A DNA stretch of 64,000 nucleotides from Roseomonas sp. (GTDB lineage Bacteria > Pseudomonadota > Alphaproteobacteria > Acetobacterales > Acetobacteraceae), in assembly GCA_020249925.1 (NCBI GenBank), contig JADCER010000012.1:310001-374000 (forward strand), in the 5' to 3' direction. The notes under the pieces are model-generated. The model searched no databases and had not been told where the DNA came from. It saw only the letters and a list, made by a program, of their open reading frames with translations. The position numbers were made by a program, and so were the translations under genes. Every line of letters begins with the position of its first letter. Positions within the stretch are counted from its first letter, which is position 1. This document shows positions 8,084 to 17,878 of the stretch, one piece after another.

Positions 8084-8688
8084 CGCACCACATCCTGCCC
8101 ATGCCGATCACCGAAGCCCAAGTCCGCGCGCTGCGCGTGGGCGATACGGTGACTTTGGAAGAAACGCTGTATGGCATTCGGGATGCGACGCAGATCCATA
8201 TGTTCGATCATGGCCGGCGCACGAAGTTCAATCTGCGAGGCCATGCCGTGATCCATACCGCGCCCAATCTGCGCAAAGTGGAACGCGTGGGCAATAATCA
8301 TTCGGGCTATGAGGCGGTGTGCGTTGGTACCACCACATCAGACCGCATGGAACGCTTCACCCGGCCCCTGATGGAACGTGAAGGGGTGCGCATCATCATC
8401 GGCAAGGGCGGCTTGCGTGATGGGTCGCTTACCGCCTTTCGCGATTTGGGCGGCGCTTATCTGGCCGTGGTCGGCGGCGCGGCCGCATTGGAGACTACCT
8501 GGATCGAAGCGGTGGAGGATGTGGATATGGATGATCTCAATCCCGAAAGCCTCTACAAATTCCGCATCAAAGGCTTTGGCCCGCTGCTGGTGGCGATGGA
8601 TAGCCATGGCGGCAGCCTTTATGCCGCAGTGAATGATGAAGCGGCGCGCCGACGCCAGGCCGTGCTTGAAAAACTGGGGGCGGCGTGA
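8080..8688 (+). CDS. Class I fumarase/L-tartrate dehydratase beta subunit
   Basis: A 202-residue protein the size of TtdB and homologous to the C-terminal swivelling domain of class I fumarases. Landmarks are G-N-N-H-S-G-Y near 72, the T-T-S-D-R-M-E segment and I-I-I-G-K-G-G-L near 105. ATG 8080 overlaps the GNAT stop and follows a GGAGGAAGAG ribosome site, so it is preferred over 8056. It should assemble with the 6656 product. Its stop overlaps the flavoprotein ATG as TGATG. Confidence 0.9.
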   Translation: MTHHILPMPITEAQVRALRVGDTVTLEETLYGIRDATQIHMFDHGRRTKFNLRGHAVIHTAPNLRKVERVGNNHSGYEAVCVGTTTSDRMERFTRPLMEREGVRIIIGKGGLRDGSLTAFRDLGGAYLAVVGGAAALETTWIEAVEDVDMDDLNPESLYKFRIKGFGPLLVAMDSHGGSLYAAVNDEAARRRQAVLEKLGAA

Positions 8689-10427
8689 TGCCCACCCAAA
8701 TTACACGGCGCAACACGGATATTCTGGTACTGGGTGCGGGTGGTGCGGGGTTGCTCGCCGCACTGCACGCCAAGGCTGGCAATCCCGCGCTGGAAGTCAC
8801 CATTGCGGTGAAGGGCCTGCTTGGCAAATGCGGCTGCACGCGCATGGTCCAGGGCGGCTATAATGTCGCGATTGCCGAGGGTGATTCCGCCGAACGCCAT
8901 TTCATGGACACGCTTGATGGCGGCAAATGGCTGAATGATCAGGACCTAGCTTGGACACTCGTGGTCGGCGCGCAGCGCCGCATTCGTGAATTGGAAAATC
9001 GCTGGGGCTGTTTTTTCGATCGCAACGCCGATGGCACGATTCATCAAAAGGCCTTTGCCGGGCAGACTTTTGATCGCACCGTGCATAAGGGTGACTTGAC
9101 CGGGATTGAGATTGTCAATCGCCTGGCAGAACAAGTCTGGGCACGCGGCATTCAGCGCCTGGAAGAACATCGCGCTGTGGCGCTTATTCCAAACACGGAT
9201 GGCGCGCGGCTTTCGGGCGTGCTGCTGATTGATATGCGCACAGGCGGCTTGGTGTTTGTGCAGGCCAAGGCCGTGATGCTCGGCACTGGTGGCGGGCCCA
9301 CCATGTATAAGTATCACACGCCATCGGGCGATAAATCCTGCGATGGCATGGCGATGGCGCTGCGCGCGGGCTTGCCTTTGCGCGACATGGAAATGGTGCA
9401 GTTCCACCCGACCGGCGTGTTGGCGGGGCCGGGCACGCGCATGACAGGCACCATCATTGAAGAAGGCTTGCGCGGTGCGGGCGGTTATCTGCTCGGCGGT
9501 GATGGCAAGCGCTTCATGGCGAAGTATGACAAGCGCGCCGAACGGGCGACGCGCGATATCGTCAGCCGTTCCATGCAGCGCGAAATCCTGGCCGGCAATG
9601 TGAATGATGCCGGTGGGCTTTGGATTGAAATGGGGCATCTTGGCCCGGATCGCGTGCGGCGCGAATTCAAGGGCATGGTGGAACGCTGCGCCGATATGGG
9701 CTTTGACCTGGCCGGCGGCCGCGTGCCGGTGGTGCCGACCGCGCATTACATGATGGGCGGTGTGGTTTTCCGCCCGGATGGCAGCACGGCCTTGCCCGGG
9801 CTTTTCGCCGCTGGCGAGGATACCGGCGGCGTGCATGGCGCCAATCGCTTGGGCGGGAATGGCGTTGCGAATTCCACCGTGTTCGGCGGCATTGCCGGCG
9901 ATACCATGGCGGCCTGGGTGCCGCGCGAAGGCGCGCTGGTAGCACCGGATGCAACGGCGCTTGATGCGGCCATCGCCGCGCTTGAAGCACCATTCGCGCG
10001 ACCGGCGCGCAATCTTTCGCCGCTGCGTGACGCCTTGCAGGAAATGATGTGGGACAAGGCCGGCATTCTGCGCGATGCGGCGGGGCTTGCTGAAGCAACC
10101 AGCGCCTTGGATGCGCTGGAGACTGAGCTTGATGCTTCCGGCGTTGATGGCGCCAATCGCGCCTTCAACCTGACCTGGCATGATTGGCTCAATCTGAAAT
10201 CGCTGTTGTTGGTCAGCCGCGCGATTGTGGTAGCGTCCGAGGGGCGTGAGGAATCACGCGGCGCGCATTGGCGAGAGGATTTCCCGGAAACGCGCGATGA
10301 CCGGGCAGGGCTTGCCGCGACATCGGTGCGGCTGGACCATGAGCGCGTGGTTCTGGAATGGCAAGAGGTTGCCTTCACACGCTTGAAGCCAGGCGAAAGC
10401 CTGCTCACCCCTGTTGCGGCGGAGTAG
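8688..10427 (+). CDS. Succinate dehydrogenase/fumarate reductase-like flavoprotein subunit
   Basis: A 579-residue FAD protein. The dinucleotide motif G-A-G-G-A-G is at 16-21. Substrate-site elements include Q-F-H-P-T-G near 246 and E-R-A-T-R-D-I-V-S-R near 288. The histidine that carries covalent FAD in SdhA/FrdA (R-S-H-T) aligns with C50 in C-G-C-T-R-M-V-Q-G-G, so FAD is probably non-covalent, as in L-aspartate oxidase. ATG 8688 is chosen over GTG 8685 for its GGGGG ribosome site seven bases upstream. It lies at the far end of the operon from its iron-sulfur and anchor partners. The oxidation direction and exact dicarboxylate are not determined by sequence. Confidence 0.88.
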   Translation: MPTQITRRNTDILVLGAGGAGLLAALHAKAGNPALEVTIAVKGLLGKCGCTRMVQGGYNVAIAEGDSAERHFMDTLDGGKWLNDQDLAWTLVVGAQRRIRELENRWGCFFDRNADGTIHQKAFAGQTFDRTVHKGDLTGIEIVNRLAEQVWARGIQRLEEHRAVALIPNTDGARLSGVLLIDMRTGGLVFVQAKAVMLGTGGGPTMYKYHTPSGDKSCDGMAMALRAGLPLRDMEMVQFHPTGVLAGPGTRMTGTIIEEGLRGAGGYLLGGDGKRFMAKYDKRAERATRDIVSRSMQREILAGNVNDAGGLWIEMGHLGPDRVRREFKGMVERCADMGFDLAGGRVPVVPTAHYMMGGVVFRPDGSTALPGLFAAGEDTGGVHGANRLGGNGVANSTVFGGIAGDTMAAWVPREGALVAPDATALDAAIAALEAPFARPARNLSPLRDALQEMMWDKAGILRDAAGLAEATSALDALETELDASGVDGANRAFNLTWHDWLNLKSLLLVSRAIVVASEGREESRGAHWREDFPETRDDRAGLAATSVRLDHERVVLEWQEVAFTRLKPGESLLTPVAAE

Positions 10428-10431
10428 CGCG

Positions 10432-11751
10432 ATGACGCCAGCCTTCCCCAGCTTTGCCGAGGCTTTGCGCGTCTGGCTGCGCATTGGTTTGCTGTCCTTC
10501 GGCGGGCCGGCGGCGCAGATTGCGGTGATGCATCGCGAAGTGGTGGAACAGCGGCATTGGGTATCCGATGCGCGCTTTCTGCATGCGCTCAATTTCTGCA
10601 TGCTGCTCCCGGGGCCAGAGGCGCAGCAATTGGCAACCTATCTCGGCTGGCTGATGCATGGCGTGCGCGGCGGCTTGGCAGCGGGGTTGCTGTTCATCCT
10701 GCCCGGTGCGGCGGTGATGCTGGCGCTTTCCATCATCTACGCAACCTTGGGCGATGTGCCGATTGTCGCCGCGCTGTTCTTTGGCTTGAAATGCGCGGTG
10801 CTGGTGCTGGTGGTGGAAGCGCTGATCAAGGTGGCGAAACGCGCGCTGAAGGGGCCGGTGCCCGTTGCGCTTGCCATCGCAGCCTTCGCCGCACTCGCGC
10901 TGTTCAATGTGCCATTTCCCTTGGTGGTGCTGGGTGCGCTCGCGATTGGTTTTGCTTTGCCCCAGGCTTTCGGCGGCGCCGGCCATGGTGCCGCGAAGGA
11001 TGGCCCGCCCGCGCTATTGGATGCCGCCATCGCGGCCGATCCGGAACGCCCTGCGCGCATGGCCGGCGCCGCGCGGCGCGCGGGGCTGATTGCACTGGCG
11101 CTTTGGCTCTGGCCCGTGGTGCTGCTGCTGGGATCGGGCGTTTATGGCGATATTGCCTGGTTTTTCTCCAAGCTTGCAGTGGTGACTTTTGGCGGCGCCT
11201 ATGCGGTGCTGGCCTATGCCGCGCAGGAAGCGGTGGAGCATTACCAATGGCTCTCCGCGCCCGAAATGCTGGCGGGGTTGGGCTTGGCGGAAACCACACC
11301 AGGGCCGCTCATTCTCGTGCTGCAATTTGTGGGCTTCCTGGCGGGCTATCGCGCCGATGGTGTGTTGGGTGGGGTTGTGGGCAGCGTGCTGACGCTTTGG
11401 GTCACATTCGCGCCCTGCTTTGCCTGGATTTTTCTGGGTGCGCCCTTTGTTGAAAAACTGCATGCTGCGCCGCGCCTGAAGGGCGCTTTGGGCGCAGTGA
11501 CGGCGGCGGTGGTTGGTGTGATCGCCAACCTCGCGCTCTGGTTTGGGCTGCGCGTGATTTTCCGCGATGTCCAGGTCAGCAGCTTCGGGCCGATCCGGCT
11601 TGATCTGCCGGTGCTGACCAGCCTTGACCCGGCAGCGCTGGCGCTTGCGGTTTTTGCCGCCGTGCTGCTATTCCCGATGAAGCAAGGCTTGGCGCGCAGC
11701 CTTGGCTTCACCGCGATTGCGGGGCTGGTGTTGAAATTCGCGGGGTTTTGA
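10432..11751 (+). CDS. chrA: ChrA-type chromate ion transporter, two-domain
   Basis: A 439-residue membrane protein with two tandem CHR domains. The first starts at L-L-S-F-G-G-P-A-A-Q near residue 20 with L-P-G-P-E-A-Q-Q near 57; the second has V-V-T-F-G-G-A-Y-A near 255 with E-T-T-P-G-P-L near 288. These paired F-G-G and P-G-P motifs define the long ChrA family. Members export chromate, and many have no tested function. A GGAG ribosome site overlaps the upstream stop, so it is the last gene of the sdh-like operon. It ends tail-to-tail with the kelch gene. Confidence 0.88.
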   Translation: MTPAFPSFAEALRVWLRIGLLSFGGPAAQIAVMHREVVEQRHWVSDARFLHALNFCMLLPGPEAQQLATYLGWLMHGVRGGLAAGLLFILPGAAVMLALSIIYATLGDVPIVAALFFGLKCAVLVLVVEALIKVAKRALKGPVPVALAIAAFAALALFNVPFPLVVLGALAIGFALPQAFGGAGHGAAKDGPPALLDAAIAADPERPARMAGAARRAGLIALALWLWPVVLLLGSGVYGDIAWFFSKLAVVTFGGAYAVLAYAAQEAVEHYQWLSAPEMLAGLGLAETTPGPLILVLQFVGFLAGYRADGVLGGVVGSVLTLWVTFAPCFAWIFLGAPFVEKLHAAPRLKGALGAVTAAVVGVIANLALWFGLRVIFRDVQVSSFGPIRLDLPVLTSLDPAALALAVFAAVLLFPMKQGLARSLGFTAIAGLVLKFAGF

Positions 11752-11760
11752 GGAAGCCAA

Positions 11761-12867
11761 CTACCCCGGCGTGAAAGCCTCATGCACCGCGGTCTGGATG
11801 CCGCCGCCGACAATCGGCCCGCCACCCGCGACATAAATCCAATCGCCAATCAGCGCCGCGCCCAGACCATGGCGTGGTGTCGGCATCGGCGCGTGGTGCT
11901 GCCAGCTATCAGTGGCGGGATCATAGGATTCCACGGTGCCGATCACGCGATCAATCGGGCGGTTTTGCGCGTCATAAAGCCGTTCCTCGCCACCCATGCA
12001 CCAGAAGCGCCCGCGCAGTACCGCCATGCCATGGCCCGAACGCGGTGTCGGGATCGGCGCACGCTGGCGCCAGGTATCGCTTGCCGGATCATAGACGTGG
12101 TGCAGGCCCGTATTGTTCTCAAAGGTGTTGAAGCGTCCGCCCGCGACATGAATCCGCCCTTCCCAGACCACCACGCCGGCATGGTCACGCCCCGCCGGCA
12201 GCGGGCGGAGCAGCGTCCATTTATCGGCCTGCGGATCATAAACCTCATTCCAGGAAATGCTGGCGCGTTCGGGTGAGGGATCGGTTGCGCCACCAATGTG
12301 ATAAATCTTGCCACCCACAGCCGCGACAGCACCCGCGCCACGCGGGCGCGGCATGGGCGCAATGGCCGACCAACGATCCGCCGCGACATCATAGACAAAG
12401 GCCTTGTCGTCTGAAGCGCGATTCTGTTCGGTAAAACCACCCAGCGCGTAAATACGGCCGGCATCGGCAACCACGCCGACATGATTGGCGCCGCGCGGCA
12501 AAGGTGCCGCTTCCTGCCAACGATCCGCCGCAGGGTCATAGACATGGTGATAGGGCTTATCCACCTGCCCCTGGGCATAGCCGCCAATGACATGCAGCTT
12601 GCCGGCCCAGGCGGTGGCCCAGGCCATTTCACTCCGCGGCAGGGGCAAAGGGGCGCGCGATACCCAGCGCCCCGGCGGCCCGGCTGGTGCGGGGCTGGTC
12701 ACCACACGCTGCGCCAATTGCTCAGGGGTTAGAGCCTGCGGATTGGGCCCGCGCAGCGCAGACATTTGATCCGCCGGAATATTCGCGCCGTGATGGCCAT
12801 GATGCTGCGCCTGGGCTGCCCCCGCCAGCATCGCTGCACCTGTTCCCAGAAAAATCCTGCGCCGCAT
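11761..12867 (-). CDS. Secreted kelch-repeat beta-propeller protein
   Basis: A 368-residue protein with an N-terminal export signal (M-R-R-R-I-F-L-G-T-G then A-G-A-A-Q-A), possibly Tat. A histidine-rich stretch H-H-G-H-H-G follows at about 22-27. From about residue 67 there are five or six kelch repeats, each with paired glycines (V-I-G-G, A-L-G-G, H-I-G-G, V-A-G-G, C-M-G-G) and the Y-D-P-A-x-D-x-W blade end. It should form a periplasmic propeller. No catalytic residues are recognised, so the role is unknown. The His-rich stretch could bind metal (inference). Confidence 0.85.
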   Translation of the reverse strand: MRRRIFLGTGAAMLAGAAQAQHHGHHGANIPADQMSALRGPNPQALTPEQLAQRVVTSPAPAGPPGRWVSRAPLPLPRSEMAWATAWAGKLHVIGGYAQGQVDKPYHHVYDPAADRWQEAAPLPRGANHVGVVADAGRIYALGGFTEQNRASDDKAFVYDVAADRWSAIAPMPRPRGAGAVAAVGGKIYHIGGATDPSPERASISWNEVYDPQADKWTLLRPLPAGRDHAGVVVWEGRIHVAGGRFNTFENNTGLHHVYDPASDTWRQRAPIPTPRSGHGMAVLRGRFWCMGGEERLYDAQNRPIDRVIGTVESYDPATDSWQHHAPMPTPRHGLGAALIGDWIYVAGGGPIVGGGIQTAVHEAFTPG

Positions 12868-12931
12868 TCGTTATGCCCCCTGCCTTGATGGCGGAAAGCT
12901 TGCGCGAATGCGGCGCCTGATCAAGCCCTGT

Positions 12932-15535
12932 TCAGGCAGCCTCGGCCTGGGAAGGTTCCGGCGCGGCATGGCGCACTTCCAGCCCATCGGGGTTGGCCGT
13001 GACCGTCAGGCTTTCGCCATCCTTCACGCTGCCTTCCAGCAGCAGCCCCGCCAGCTTGTCCTGCAGGTTCCGCTGAATGACACGCTTCAAGGGACGCGCG
13101 CCATAAACCGGATCATACCCCGCTTCCGCCAGCCACTCACGCGCCGCTTCATCCAGCGTGAGCGTGATTTTGCGATCCTCAAGCAACCGGCGCAGGCCGC
13201 GCAGCTGAATATCCACAATCGCCGCCATATCCCCACGCGCGAGGCGCCGGAACAGCACAATCTCATCCAGCCGATTCAGGAATTCCGGCCGGAAACGTTC
13301 GCGCACCGAACGCATCACGGAAGGCCGCGCCGCTTCGATATCCGCACTTTCCGGCAATTCCGCGATGGCATGCGCACCTAGATTGCTGGTCAGCACAATG
13401 ATGGTGTTACGGAAATCAACCGTCCGCCCCTGGCCATCCGTCAGCCGCCCATCATCCAGCACCTGCAACAGCACATTGAAGACATCATCATGTGCCTTTT
13501 CGACCTCATCGAACAAAATCACCTGGTAAGGCCGCCGGCGCACGGCTTCCGTCAGCGCGCCACCTTCCTCATACCCCACATAGCCAGGTGGGGCGCCGAT
13601 CAGCCGCGATACCGCGTGTTTTTCCATGTACTCAGACATGTCAATGCGCGTCATGGCGCGTTCATCATCGAACAGGAAGGACGCAAGCGACTTCACCAAT
13701 TCCGTTTTGCCGACACCGGTCGGGCCGAGGAACAGGAAGCTACCAATCGGGCGATTGGGGTCCTGCAAGCCGGCGCGCGCGCGGCGCACCGCCTTGGAAA
13801 CCGCTTCAAGCGCTTCTTCCTGGCCGACCACGCGCTTGCGCAACTGGTCTTCCATCCGCAGCAGCTTGGCGCGTTCGCCTTCCAACATTTTCTCAACCGG
13901 AATACCGGTCCAGCGGCTGACGACGGCCGCAATGCCTTCTTCCGTCACGGCTTCATTGACCAGCTTGGCATCGCCATTGCCGGCATCCGCGAGCTTCTTT
14001 TCGATGCCCGGAATGACGCCATAAAGCAGTTCAGAAGCCTTGGTCAGATCACCGCGACGCTGCGCCAATTCAACTTCGGTCCGCGCCTTGTCCAATTCTT
14101 CCTTGAGTTTCTGGCTTTCAACCACCTTGCCCTTTTCGGATTCCCAGCGCGCAGTCATGGCGGCTGAGCTTTCCTCAAGCTCCGCCAATTCCTTCTCAAG
14201 CTTCAGCAGCCGATCACGCGACGCCGCGTCATCTTCCTTCTTCAGCGCTTCGCGTTCGATCTTGAGGCGCATGAGGTCACGGTCAATCGCGTCCAGCTCC
14301 TCAGGCTTGCTGTCCACCTGCATGCGAAGGCGCGATGAAGCCTCATCCACCAAATCAATCGCCTTGTCGGGCAGGAAGCGATCGGTGATGTAGCGGTTGG
14401 AAAGCGTGGCGGCGGCCACCAGCGCACCATCGGCAATGCGCACACCGTGATGGAGTTCGTATTTTTCCTTGATGCCGCGCAGGATGGAGATGGTGTCCTC
14501 CACGCTCGGCTCACCGACAAACACGGGCTGGAAGCGCCGCGCCAGCGCGGCATCTTTCTCCACGTGCTTGCGGTATTCATCAAGCGTGGTCGCACCAATG
14601 CAATGCAATTCACCGCGCGCCAAGGCAGGCTTCAGCAGGTTCGATGCATCCATCGCCCCATCCGCCTTGCCCGCGCCGACCAGCGTGTGCATTTCATCAA
14701 TAAACAGGATGATCTCGCCCTCAGCCTGCGTGGTTTCCGCCAGCACGGCCTTCAGGCGTTCCTCAAACTCGCCGCGATATTTCGCACCGGCCACCATGGC
14801 GCCAAGGTCAAGCGCCATGACGCGCTTGGTCTTCAGCGCTTCCGGCACATCGCCATTGACGATGCGCAGCGCCAGCCCTTCCACAATCGCGGTCTTGCCG
14901 ACACCAGGTTCGCCGATCAGCACCGGGTTGTTCTTGGTACGGCGGGCAAGTACCTGAATGGCGCGGCGGATTTCCTCATCACGGCCAATCACCGGGTCAA
15001 GCTTGCCTTGGCGCGCCACTTCCGTGATGTCGCGCGCGTATTTCTTCAAAGCATCGAAGCTGTCTTCGGCGTTTTGGCTATTCACCGTGCGGCCCTTGCG
15101 GATTTGCGCAATGGCCTTTTCCAACTTGTCGGGCTCGGCCCCCGCCACGCGCAGCGCGCGCCCGGCATCGCCTTCACTGCCGGCTAAGGCCACCAGCACG
15201 CGGTCCTGCGCCACAAAGGCGTCACCGGCGCGGTTCGCCTGTTCCTGGGCAGTGCCCAGGATGCGCACGATATCGGCGGTGAAACTCGGCTGTGCGGAAG
15301 CGCCGCCGCCGGTCACTTTCGGCAGGCGCGCGATATAGCTGTCAACCGCATTCTTGGCGCGAATCGGGTCCCCGCCGGCAGCGCGGATCAGGCCACTTGC
15401 CGCCCCTTCCGGGTCATCCAGCAGCGCCTTCAGCAAATGCGTCGGCGTCACCTGCTGATGGAATTCGCGGATGGCAATGGTTTGCGCCGCTTGCAAGAAA
15501 CCGCGGGCGCGGTCGGTAAATTTTTCGATGTCCAT
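12932..15535 (-). CDS. clpB: ATP-dependent chaperone ClpB
   Basis: An 867-residue Hsp100 disaggregase. In order it has an N-terminal Clp repeat domain (about 1-145), a first AAA+ module with Walker A G-E-P-G-V-G-K-T near 205 and L-F-I-D-E-M-H, a coiled-coil middle domain (about 410-520), and a second AAA+ module with G-P-T-G-V-G-K-T near 605 and [12 protein letters not shown] at 15533-15535 is chosen because the family starts at M-D-I-E-K-F and a GAGAGGG ribosome site precedes it; an in-frame start at 15583 adds 16 residues. It works with DnaK to resolubilise aggregates. A heat-shock-like promoter may lie upstream. Confidence 0.97.
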   Translation of the reverse strand: MDIEKFTDRARGFLQAAQTIAIREFHQQVTPTHLLKALLDDPEGAASGLIRAAGGDPIRAKNAVDSYIARLPKVTGGGASAQPSFTADIVRILGTAQEQANRAGDAFVAQDRVLVALAGSEGDAGRALRVAGAEPDKLEKAIAQIRKGRTVNSQNAEDSFDALKKYARDITEVARQGKLDPVIGRDEEIRRAIQVLARRTKNNPVLIGEPGVGKTAIVEGLALRIVNGDVPEALKTKRVMALDLGAMVAGAKYRGEFEERLKAVLAETTQAEGEIILFIDEMHTLVGAGKADGAMDASNLLKPALARGELHCIGATTLDEYRKHVEKDAALARRFQPVFVGEPSVEDTISILRGIKEKYELHHGVRIADGALVAAATLSNRYITDRFLPDKAIDLVDEASSRLRMQVDSKPEELDAIDRDLMRLKIEREALKKEDDAASRDRLLKLEKELAELEESSAAMTARWESEKGKVVESQKLKEELDKARTEVELAQRRGDLTKASELLYGVIPGIEKKLADAGNGDAKLVNEAVTEEGIAAVVSRWTGIPVEKMLEGERAKLLRMEDQLRKRVVGQEEALEAVSKAVRRARAGLQDPNRPIGSFLFLGPTGVGKTELVKSLASFLFDDERAMTRIDMSEYMEKHAVSRLIGAPPGYVGYEEGGALTEAVRRRPYQVILFDEVEKAHDDVFNVLLQVLDDGRLTDGQGRTVDFRNTIIVLTSNLGAHAIAELPESADIEAARPSVMRSVRERFRPEFLNRLDEIVLFRRLARGDMAAIVDIQLRGLRRLLEDRKITLTLDEAAREWLAEAGYDPVYGARPLKRVIQRNLQDKLAGLLLEGSVKDGESLTVTANPDGLEVRHAAPEPSQAEAA

Positions 15536-15604
15536 GTGGTCCCTCTCCTGAGCGGACGATGCCCCTCGCCCCCGAATGGGCAACGAATGACACCAGAATG
15601 CTTG

Positions 15605-15636
15605 ATATGTGGTATCTGTCCTTGATCTGCTTCAAG
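15605..15636 (-). promoter_or_regulatory. Possible heat-shock (RpoH) promoter of clpB
   Basis: On the minus strand CTTGAA (15631-15636) is followed after 18 bases by CCACATAT (15605-15612), resembling the sigma-32 elements CTTGAA and CCCCATnT. The spacer is longer than usual and one position of the downstream element differs, so the call rests partly on its position 70 bases before clpB. Confidence 0.33.
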
Positions 15637-15646
15637 GGGGTGCCCG

Positions 15647-16411
15647 ATGCGTATCGAAAAGATCTACCGCTACCCGGTGAAGGGGCTGTCTGCCGAGGCT
15701 TTGGAAGCCGTGGCGCTGACGCCCGGTGAGATGCTGACGCATGATAGGCGCTTCGCGCTCGCCCAGGGTGATGCGCCCTTTGATGTGGCGGCCCCGCGCT
15801 GGCTTTCCAAGCGCAATTTCGGCTGCCTGATGGTCAATGAACGCTTGGCCCTGCTGCATACCGCCTTTGACCCGCATGACGGGAGCCTCGCCATCCGCGC
15901 CCCCGGCGCCGCGCCTTTTCTGGGCGATACGCGGACCGAGGAAGGCAAGGCCGCCATTGCGCGCTATTTGACCGATTTCCTGGGACAAGAAGCGCGCGGC
16001 GAACCCCGCTTCATCGAAGCCCCCGGCCATCGCTTTTCCGATGTGGCGATGAAGGTGGTTTCCATCATTGGCCTTGGTAGCCTGCATGCGCTGGAAGCCG
16101 AAGCCGGCATGGTGCTGGACCCGCTCCGCTTTCGCGCGAATTTCTATTTCTCCGGCGGGCGGCCCTGGGCGGAATTTGATTGGATCGGCAAGGAAATTCA
16201 GATCGGTCAGGTGCGGCTTCGCGTGGTGAAGCGCATCGTGCGCTGTGCAGCGACCGAGGTGAACCCGGAAACCGCCGCGCGCGACGCCAACCCACCGCGC
16301 GATTTGCGCCGGCATTTCGGCCATGCGGATTTGGGGGTTTATGCCGAGGTTTTGGACGGCGGAAATATCGCGCTGGGTGATGCGCTGGAACCGATGATGC
16401 TGGACCTGTGA
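15647..16411 (+). CDS. MOSC domain-containing protein
   Basis: A 254-residue protein starting with the MOSC N-terminal beta-barrel motif I-x-R-Y-P-V-K-G-L-S-A-E near residues 6-17. It continues into the MOSC sulfur-carrier domain with R-F-R-A-N-F-Y-F near 162 and the conserved Cys in V-R-C-A-A-T-E-V near 200. Such proteins handle the molybdenum cofactor or its sulfuration, as in the mARC and YcbX families. The plausible assignment is a YcbX/mARC-like reductase component or Moco carrier. It is divergent from clpB. Confidence 0.85.
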   Translation: MRIEKIYRYPVKGLSAEALEAVALTPGEMLTHDRRFALAQGDAPFDVAAPRWLSKRNFGCLMVNERLALLHTAFDPHDGSLAIRAPGAAPFLGDTRTEEGKAAIARYLTDFLGQEARGEPRFIEAPGHRFSDVAMKVVSIIGLGSLHALEAEAGMVLDPLRFRANFYFSGGRPWAEFDWIGKEIQIGQVRLRVVKRIVRCAATEVNPETAARDANPPRDLRRHFGHADLGVYAEVLDGGNIALGDALEPMMLDL

Positions 16412-16521
16412 GGGCGCCTTTTTGCAACCGTGTGACGGGTCAAGTTCTGGGGATGGCCGCCCCTATTCCGCAACCTGCACGGCCAGGTTCAGCGGGCGAG
16501 GCTAACTGGGGGAAGGGTGCC

Positions 16522-17721
16522 ATGCGCTCCGTCCCGATCATCGTGCTGATGGCCTTCGCCATTGGCAGCGCTGGTGTGAAAGCCCAGTCCTATCGCATCC
16601 CCGGCACCGGGCAGGATCGGTGCTTTGGCGCAGCCGGGCAGATCGCCTGCCCTGAGCCAGGCGCGCCCTTTGCCGGCGCGGATGGCACTGCGCCGCGCCG
16701 GGCCTTGGCGTATCGCGCGAATGGCGATGGCACCGTCACCGATCTCGTCACGAGTCTGACCTGGGCAGAGGCACCAAGCGCTCCTGTCACCTTTGAGGAG
16801 GCAGCGCGGCTTGCCGCCGAAAGCCGTCTGGGCGGCCATGGCGATTGGCGCGTGCCATCCATCCGAGAGCTCTATTCGCTGATCGATTTCCGTGGCGGCT
16901 TTACGGGGGACCCGGCGACCTCTCGCCCCTATATCGACACATCGGTATTCCGCTTCGCCTATGGCGGCGGGACGGGGCTGGGGGACGCATCAGCGGGGCG
17001 CCGACCCATTGATGTGCAGGAATGGACGACGACGCGCTACCTGGGCCGCACGGTTGGTGGGTCCGACACGGTGTTCGGCGTGAATTTCGCGGATGGCCGT
17101 ATCAAGGGCTATCCGCTGATGGATCCGGCAAACCGGATGCGCACGCCGAACCGGCTGGCGGTGCGGCTGGTGCGCGGGCCGGCCTATGGTGCGAATGATT
17201 TCCGCCCAACGGCAGAAACCGTGCTGGATGCTGCCACGGGTCTTGAATGGCAGCGCGCTGATGATGGCATCGCCCGATCTTGGCAGGCTGCGCTGGCGCA
17301 TTGCGCAGCGCTTCGGCTTGGCGGTCATGCCGATTGGCGGATGCCGGATGCGAAGGAGCTTCACAGTATTGTGGATTATGGGCGCATCCCGGCGATTGAC
17401 CCGGTGTTTCAGCTGGCCGATCCGGATGCCTATGTTTGGGCCTCCACGACGCATCTTGAAAGCCCGCCGCCGGCAGGCCGGCCGCGCCCCTTTAGTTCTT
17501 GTGGCGAATTGGCGGTGTATTTTGCGTTTGGGCCGGCGCTTGGCCGTATGGAGGTGCCGCCAAGTTCGGGCACTTGGCGCTGGGTGGATGCGCATGGCGC
17601 TGGAGCGCAGCGGAGCGACCCCAAGACCGCCGGACCTGGGGGATGGCCCCAAGGCTTCGGCCCCCAGGGCGACGACATCCGCGGCCACAACCATGTCCGC
17701 TGCGTGCGCCGCGCGGGCTGA
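16522..17721 (+). CDS. Secreted DUF1566 (Lcl C-terminal-like) protein
   Basis: A 399-residue protein with a signal peptide (M-R-S-V-P-I-I-V-L-M-A-F-A-I-G ending at V-K-A-Q). Two DUF1566 modules follow, each with L-G-G-H-[GA]-D-W-R-[VM]-P and [IA]-[RK]-E-L-[YH]-S: L-G-G-H-G-D-W-R-V-P at 104-113, R-E-L-Y-S at 116-120, L-G-G-H-A-D-W-R-M-P at 267-276 and K-E-L-H-S at 279-283. ATG 16522 is chosen over the in-frame 16408 because a GGGGGAAGG ribosome site precedes it and the signal peptide begins there. The domain occurs in surface or periplasmic proteins of unknown biochemical role, so no function is proposed. Confidence 0.8.
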   Translation: MRSVPIIVLMAFAIGSAGVKAQSYRIPGTGQDRCFGAAGQIACPEPGAPFAGADGTAPRRALAYRANGDGTVTDLVTSLTWAEAPSAPVTFEEAARLAAESRLGGHGDWRVPSIRELYSLIDFRGGFTGDPATSRPYIDTSVFRFAYGGGTGLGDASAGRRPIDVQEWTTTRYLGRTVGGSDTVFGVNFADGRIKGYPLMDPANRMRTPNRLAVRLVRGPAYGANDFRPTAETVLDAATGLEWQRADDGIARSWQAALAHCAALRLGGHADWRMPDAKELHSIVDYGRIPAIDPVFQLADPDAYVWASTTHLESPPPAGRPRPFSSCGELAVYFAFGPALGRMEVPPSSGTWRWVDAHGAGAQRSDPKTAGPGGWPQGFGPQGDDIRGHNHVRCVRRAG

Positions 17722-17878
17722 ATCCCTTTTCACGCAGTCTGGATCAGCGGCAGGGCCTTTTGGCGGCAGAAACGTCGCGCCTGACGATGCAATGGGAAGT
17801 TTGATGCTTGCGGTGTGATGATGCCTTTTTTCTGCCGTGTGGCTGGAGCATCATTCAAACGTCGAAGGAGTCGTCGCC

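Noticed and set aside
8946..10181. Minus-strand ORF of 411 codons opposite the flavoprotein
   Set aside because: Antisense shadow; the plus frame has FAD and active-site motifs.
12915..12937. GCCTGA/TCAGGC hairpin at the clpB stop
   Set aside because: The stem includes the stop codon, the loop is 11 bases and no T-run follows, so it is not called a terminator.
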